Origin: JANQRV01 sp964533785
Lineage (GTDB): Bacteria; Bacteroidota; Bacteroidia; Chitinophagales; Saprospiraceae
Reading direction: 5' to 3'
DNA: 44,287 nucleotides
NCBI GenBank assembly: GCA_964533785.1
Contig: CAZHNG010000009.1
Coordinates: forward strand, 1 to 44,287
Positions 42,710-44,287 of this stretch are shown in pieces. Position 1 is the first letter of the stretch. Every line of letters starts with the position of its first letter. The notes beneath the pieces were generated by a model. The model saw only the letters and a list, made by a program, of their open reading frames with translations, did not search any database and was not told the DNA's origin. Position numbers and translations under genes: made by a program.

Positions 42710-44020
42710 TCATCTGGACTGCTCCGCCAACCATTCCATAATCGTCACCGCCTTTCCATTTATCATTACCGGCTTCCCATCATAGTCCAGTTTACAGTGG
42801 TTAGCATGTGAATAGATCCACGACCAATGGCCACTATATTGGTAGTTTTCGCCGCCAAAGAAGCCGGTAATGTCAACCACATGGTCATAATAGGAAAAGT
42901 ATACATCCGGAGCACCGGCAGCGATCAGCCGTTTGTAAACGGGGACTACCGTTTGGTCTGGCGGGGTAACCGGATCGTCCTTGGAATGAATAAACCAGAT
43001 AGGGACATTTTTGATACTTTGAATTTGTTCATCCGAGATGTATTCAGCATTGTAAGCCAAGGCACTCGGAAAACCCGCTGCAAAATAATCGGGGTACAAC
43101 AGGATCAATTTCAAAGTCATGTATCCACCATTGGAGCAGCCGCCCAGATAAATACGATCGGTATCGATATTGGGGTGATCAGCGACGTAGTCTTTGATCA
43201 AAGCCATCAGGCCTTCGTTGTAGATGTCGTTCTCTCTGCCGCGAGTCGTTACACCTTGCGCATTGTGCATCCAGGCTCCCGGGCACTGCGGTACCAGCAC
43301 GTAAGCACCACCAAAAATACGCTGGATTTCGTCGGAGGCGTAGTTCGCGGCACGATTAGCGACCAACGGAATGGTCGGGTCCGTCCCCCCTTCTCCACCT
43401 CCGTGCAGCCAGATGATCAACGGCACTTTCCGATTACCTGTTTCAGGAACAAAAGAAGCATAAGACATCGTTAGATCATCATCATAGACGTATCTTCCCG
43501 AAAGATCGAATTGATCAATAATGGGCATGATCCGGTCACGCTCTTTATTCCACAACTGATGGGTTGAGGTATTGGTAATCGACAATTGGTAATCAACCCA
43601 ATTATTACCGCGGCATTGGTCATTACGTGTATACTGAATGGGAGAGGCGATCGGAACGTTAGGGCCTACGAATAGAACTAAAGTAATATATTTTCCACTA
43701 TCGACGATATCGCCTTTTGCATCAGAAACATAAGCATAAATGACTGCTCGTGCTCCGGCAGCTAGTGCCGGCGAAAGATCTGTACAAGGTGTGCTGCGCT
43801 TAGCGGTCACTACAAAATCGTCTTTATTCACTGTCGAAACCGGTTCTTCCAGGGAAAGAATGACTTTACTCACCGCTGGCCCCCAATCGTATCCTTCAAT
43901 GACGACTATGTATTCGTTGCCTTCAGAACTTTCCGGAATACGGGCACATGCGGTAGCCAAAAGACCGGAAAAGAAAAATGTAGCTGTTAAGGCCATCCAA
44001 AAAAAAGTTGGTTTTTTCAT
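42710..44020 (-). CDS. Lipoprotein esterase with Ig-like and alpha/beta-hydrolase domains
   Basis: 436 aa. N-terminal signal with Cys at the end of FFFSGLLATAC suggests a lipoprotein. Residues about 35-165 resemble the Ig-like domain of EstA-type esterases (EYIVVIEGYDWGPAVSKVILSL). The hydrolase domain (about 185-430) has LIIWLHGGGEGG (oxyanion strand), the nucleophile Ser296 in GGCSNGGYM, an acid residue in IHSKDDPVTPP and candidate His residues in SYYDHVVD and YSHANHC. Such enzymes cleave short-chain esters or polyester-like substrates; the substrate here is unknown. It lies alone, with the inverted-repeat element 104 bp upstream. Confidence 0.83.
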   Translation of the reverse strand: MKKPTFFWMALTATFFFSGLLATACARIPESSEGNEYIVVIEGYDWGPAVSKVILSLEEPVSTVNKDDFVVTAKRSTPCTDLSPALAAGARAVIYAYVSDAKGDIVDSGKYITLVLFVGPNVPIASPIQYTRNDQCRGNNWVDYQLSITNTSTHQLWNKERDRIMPIIDQFDLSGRYVYDDDLTMSYASFVPETGNRKVPLIIWLHGGGEGGTDPTIPLVANRAANYASDEIQRIFGGAYVLVPQCPGAWMHNAQGVTTRGRENDIYNEGLMALIKDYVADHPNIDTDRIYLGGCSNGGYMTLKLILLYPDYFAAGFPSALAYNAEYISDEQIQSIKNVPIWFIHSKDDPVTPPDQTVVPVYKRLIAAGAPDVYFSYYDHVVDITGFFGGENYQYSGHWSWIYSHANHCKLDYDGKPVMINGKAVTIMEWLAEQSR

Positions 44021-44123
44021 AGTTGTAGTTCTGTTTTAATTGAATATTAAAAGTCTCTATTAACCTCAATATTAATCCCGCTTCATTCTGGCATCTGATA
44101 TCTGCTGTCAGGTATCTATTCTA

Positions 44124-44287
44124 CTAGACTTTTGACGCTAGACTCTAGAAGTTAGACTAAAAATTCTAACTAATTGACAATCAACGGAAATTTTATTTAT
44201 TCTGAAAAATTGATATCCATTGAATATCAGCGGTTTGTTGTCTAAAATCTAGCGTCTAGTGTCTAGTGTCTAGCGTCAAAAGTCCAA
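44124..44287. repeat. MITE-like inverted-repeat element, copy 2 (164 bp)
   Basis: Same element as 5826-5982: one base substitution (TCAACGG for TCAATGG) and one extra TCTAGTG heptamer explain the whole difference. By comparison with copy 1 its final base coincides with the last base of the window, so its right flank cannot be seen. Confidence 0.85.

Overview
The window looks like Bacteroidota chromosome, most likely Saprospiria or a Lewinella-like marine relative. The reasons are: two very large secreted proteins with type IX secretion (T9SS) sorting domains (one type B/CHU_C, one type A), SprB-type repeats, a RemB/Wzi-like outer-membrane protein, a DUF4129-DUF4350-MoxR cluster, a DUF177-rpmF pair with a TTTG-N19-TAnnTTTG promoter, and A-rich leaders without Shine-Dalgarno sequences. 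The lineage is inferred from gene families only. No rRNA, tRNA, CRISPR array, transposase or phage gene was recognised.

Layout. 1-2.5 kb: a carotenoid pair on the minus strand (crtI then crtB). 2.6-5.8 kb: a membrane-anchored glucosaminidase, a second anchored protein that may be a degenerate relative, and a YCII-like lipoprotein. 6-15 kb: a molybdoenzyme block. It holds an FdhF/YdeP-type oxidoreductase on plus and, convergent to it, a CoxG-CoxS-CoxL-CoxM set of the form II (AYRGAGR) type. An AAA ATPase and a VWA protein (CoxD/CoxE-like) follow beyond a terminator. 15-20 kb: tRNA hydroxylase TrhO, an acyl-CoA dehydrogenase preceded by two identical palindromes, and a minus-strand redox operon (peroxiredoxin, thioredoxin, 85-aa protein).

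20.5-31.3 kb: two divergent giant secreted proteins. The minus-strand one is a SprB-repeat adhesin broken by ten Ns; deleting the Ns restores one open frame of 1,359 codons. The plus-strand one (2,134 aa) joins a beta-lactamase-like domain that has lost its catalytic lysine, two almost identical 660-residue 5'-nucleotidase units, a PKD domain, DUF4397 and a type A sorting tail. The two nucleotidase units share 1,880 bp without a single difference, so the duplication is very recent or is being homogenised.

31.5-37.2 kb: DUF177-rpmF, ridA, trpS and the DUF4129-DUF4350-MoxR cluster, which lacks its usual DUF58 partner here. 37.2-44.3 kb: a RemB/Wzi-like barrel, a thioredoxin-fold protein without catalytic cysteines, a MacB-type permease, a TraB/GumN protein and an Ig-plus-hydrolase lipoprotein esterase.

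Three families of short non-coding palindromic elements lie between genes. The first is a 157/164-bp inverted-repeat element at 5826 and 44124; its second copy ends exactly at the window end. The second is a TATAC...GTATA-bounded hairpin element at 16205 and 32860. The third is a single 169-bp element at 18522 that ends next to a stop codon. These elements, the internal duplication and the fused architecture of the giant nucleotidase are the least ordinary parts of the window. I did not find a clearly new multi-gene system.
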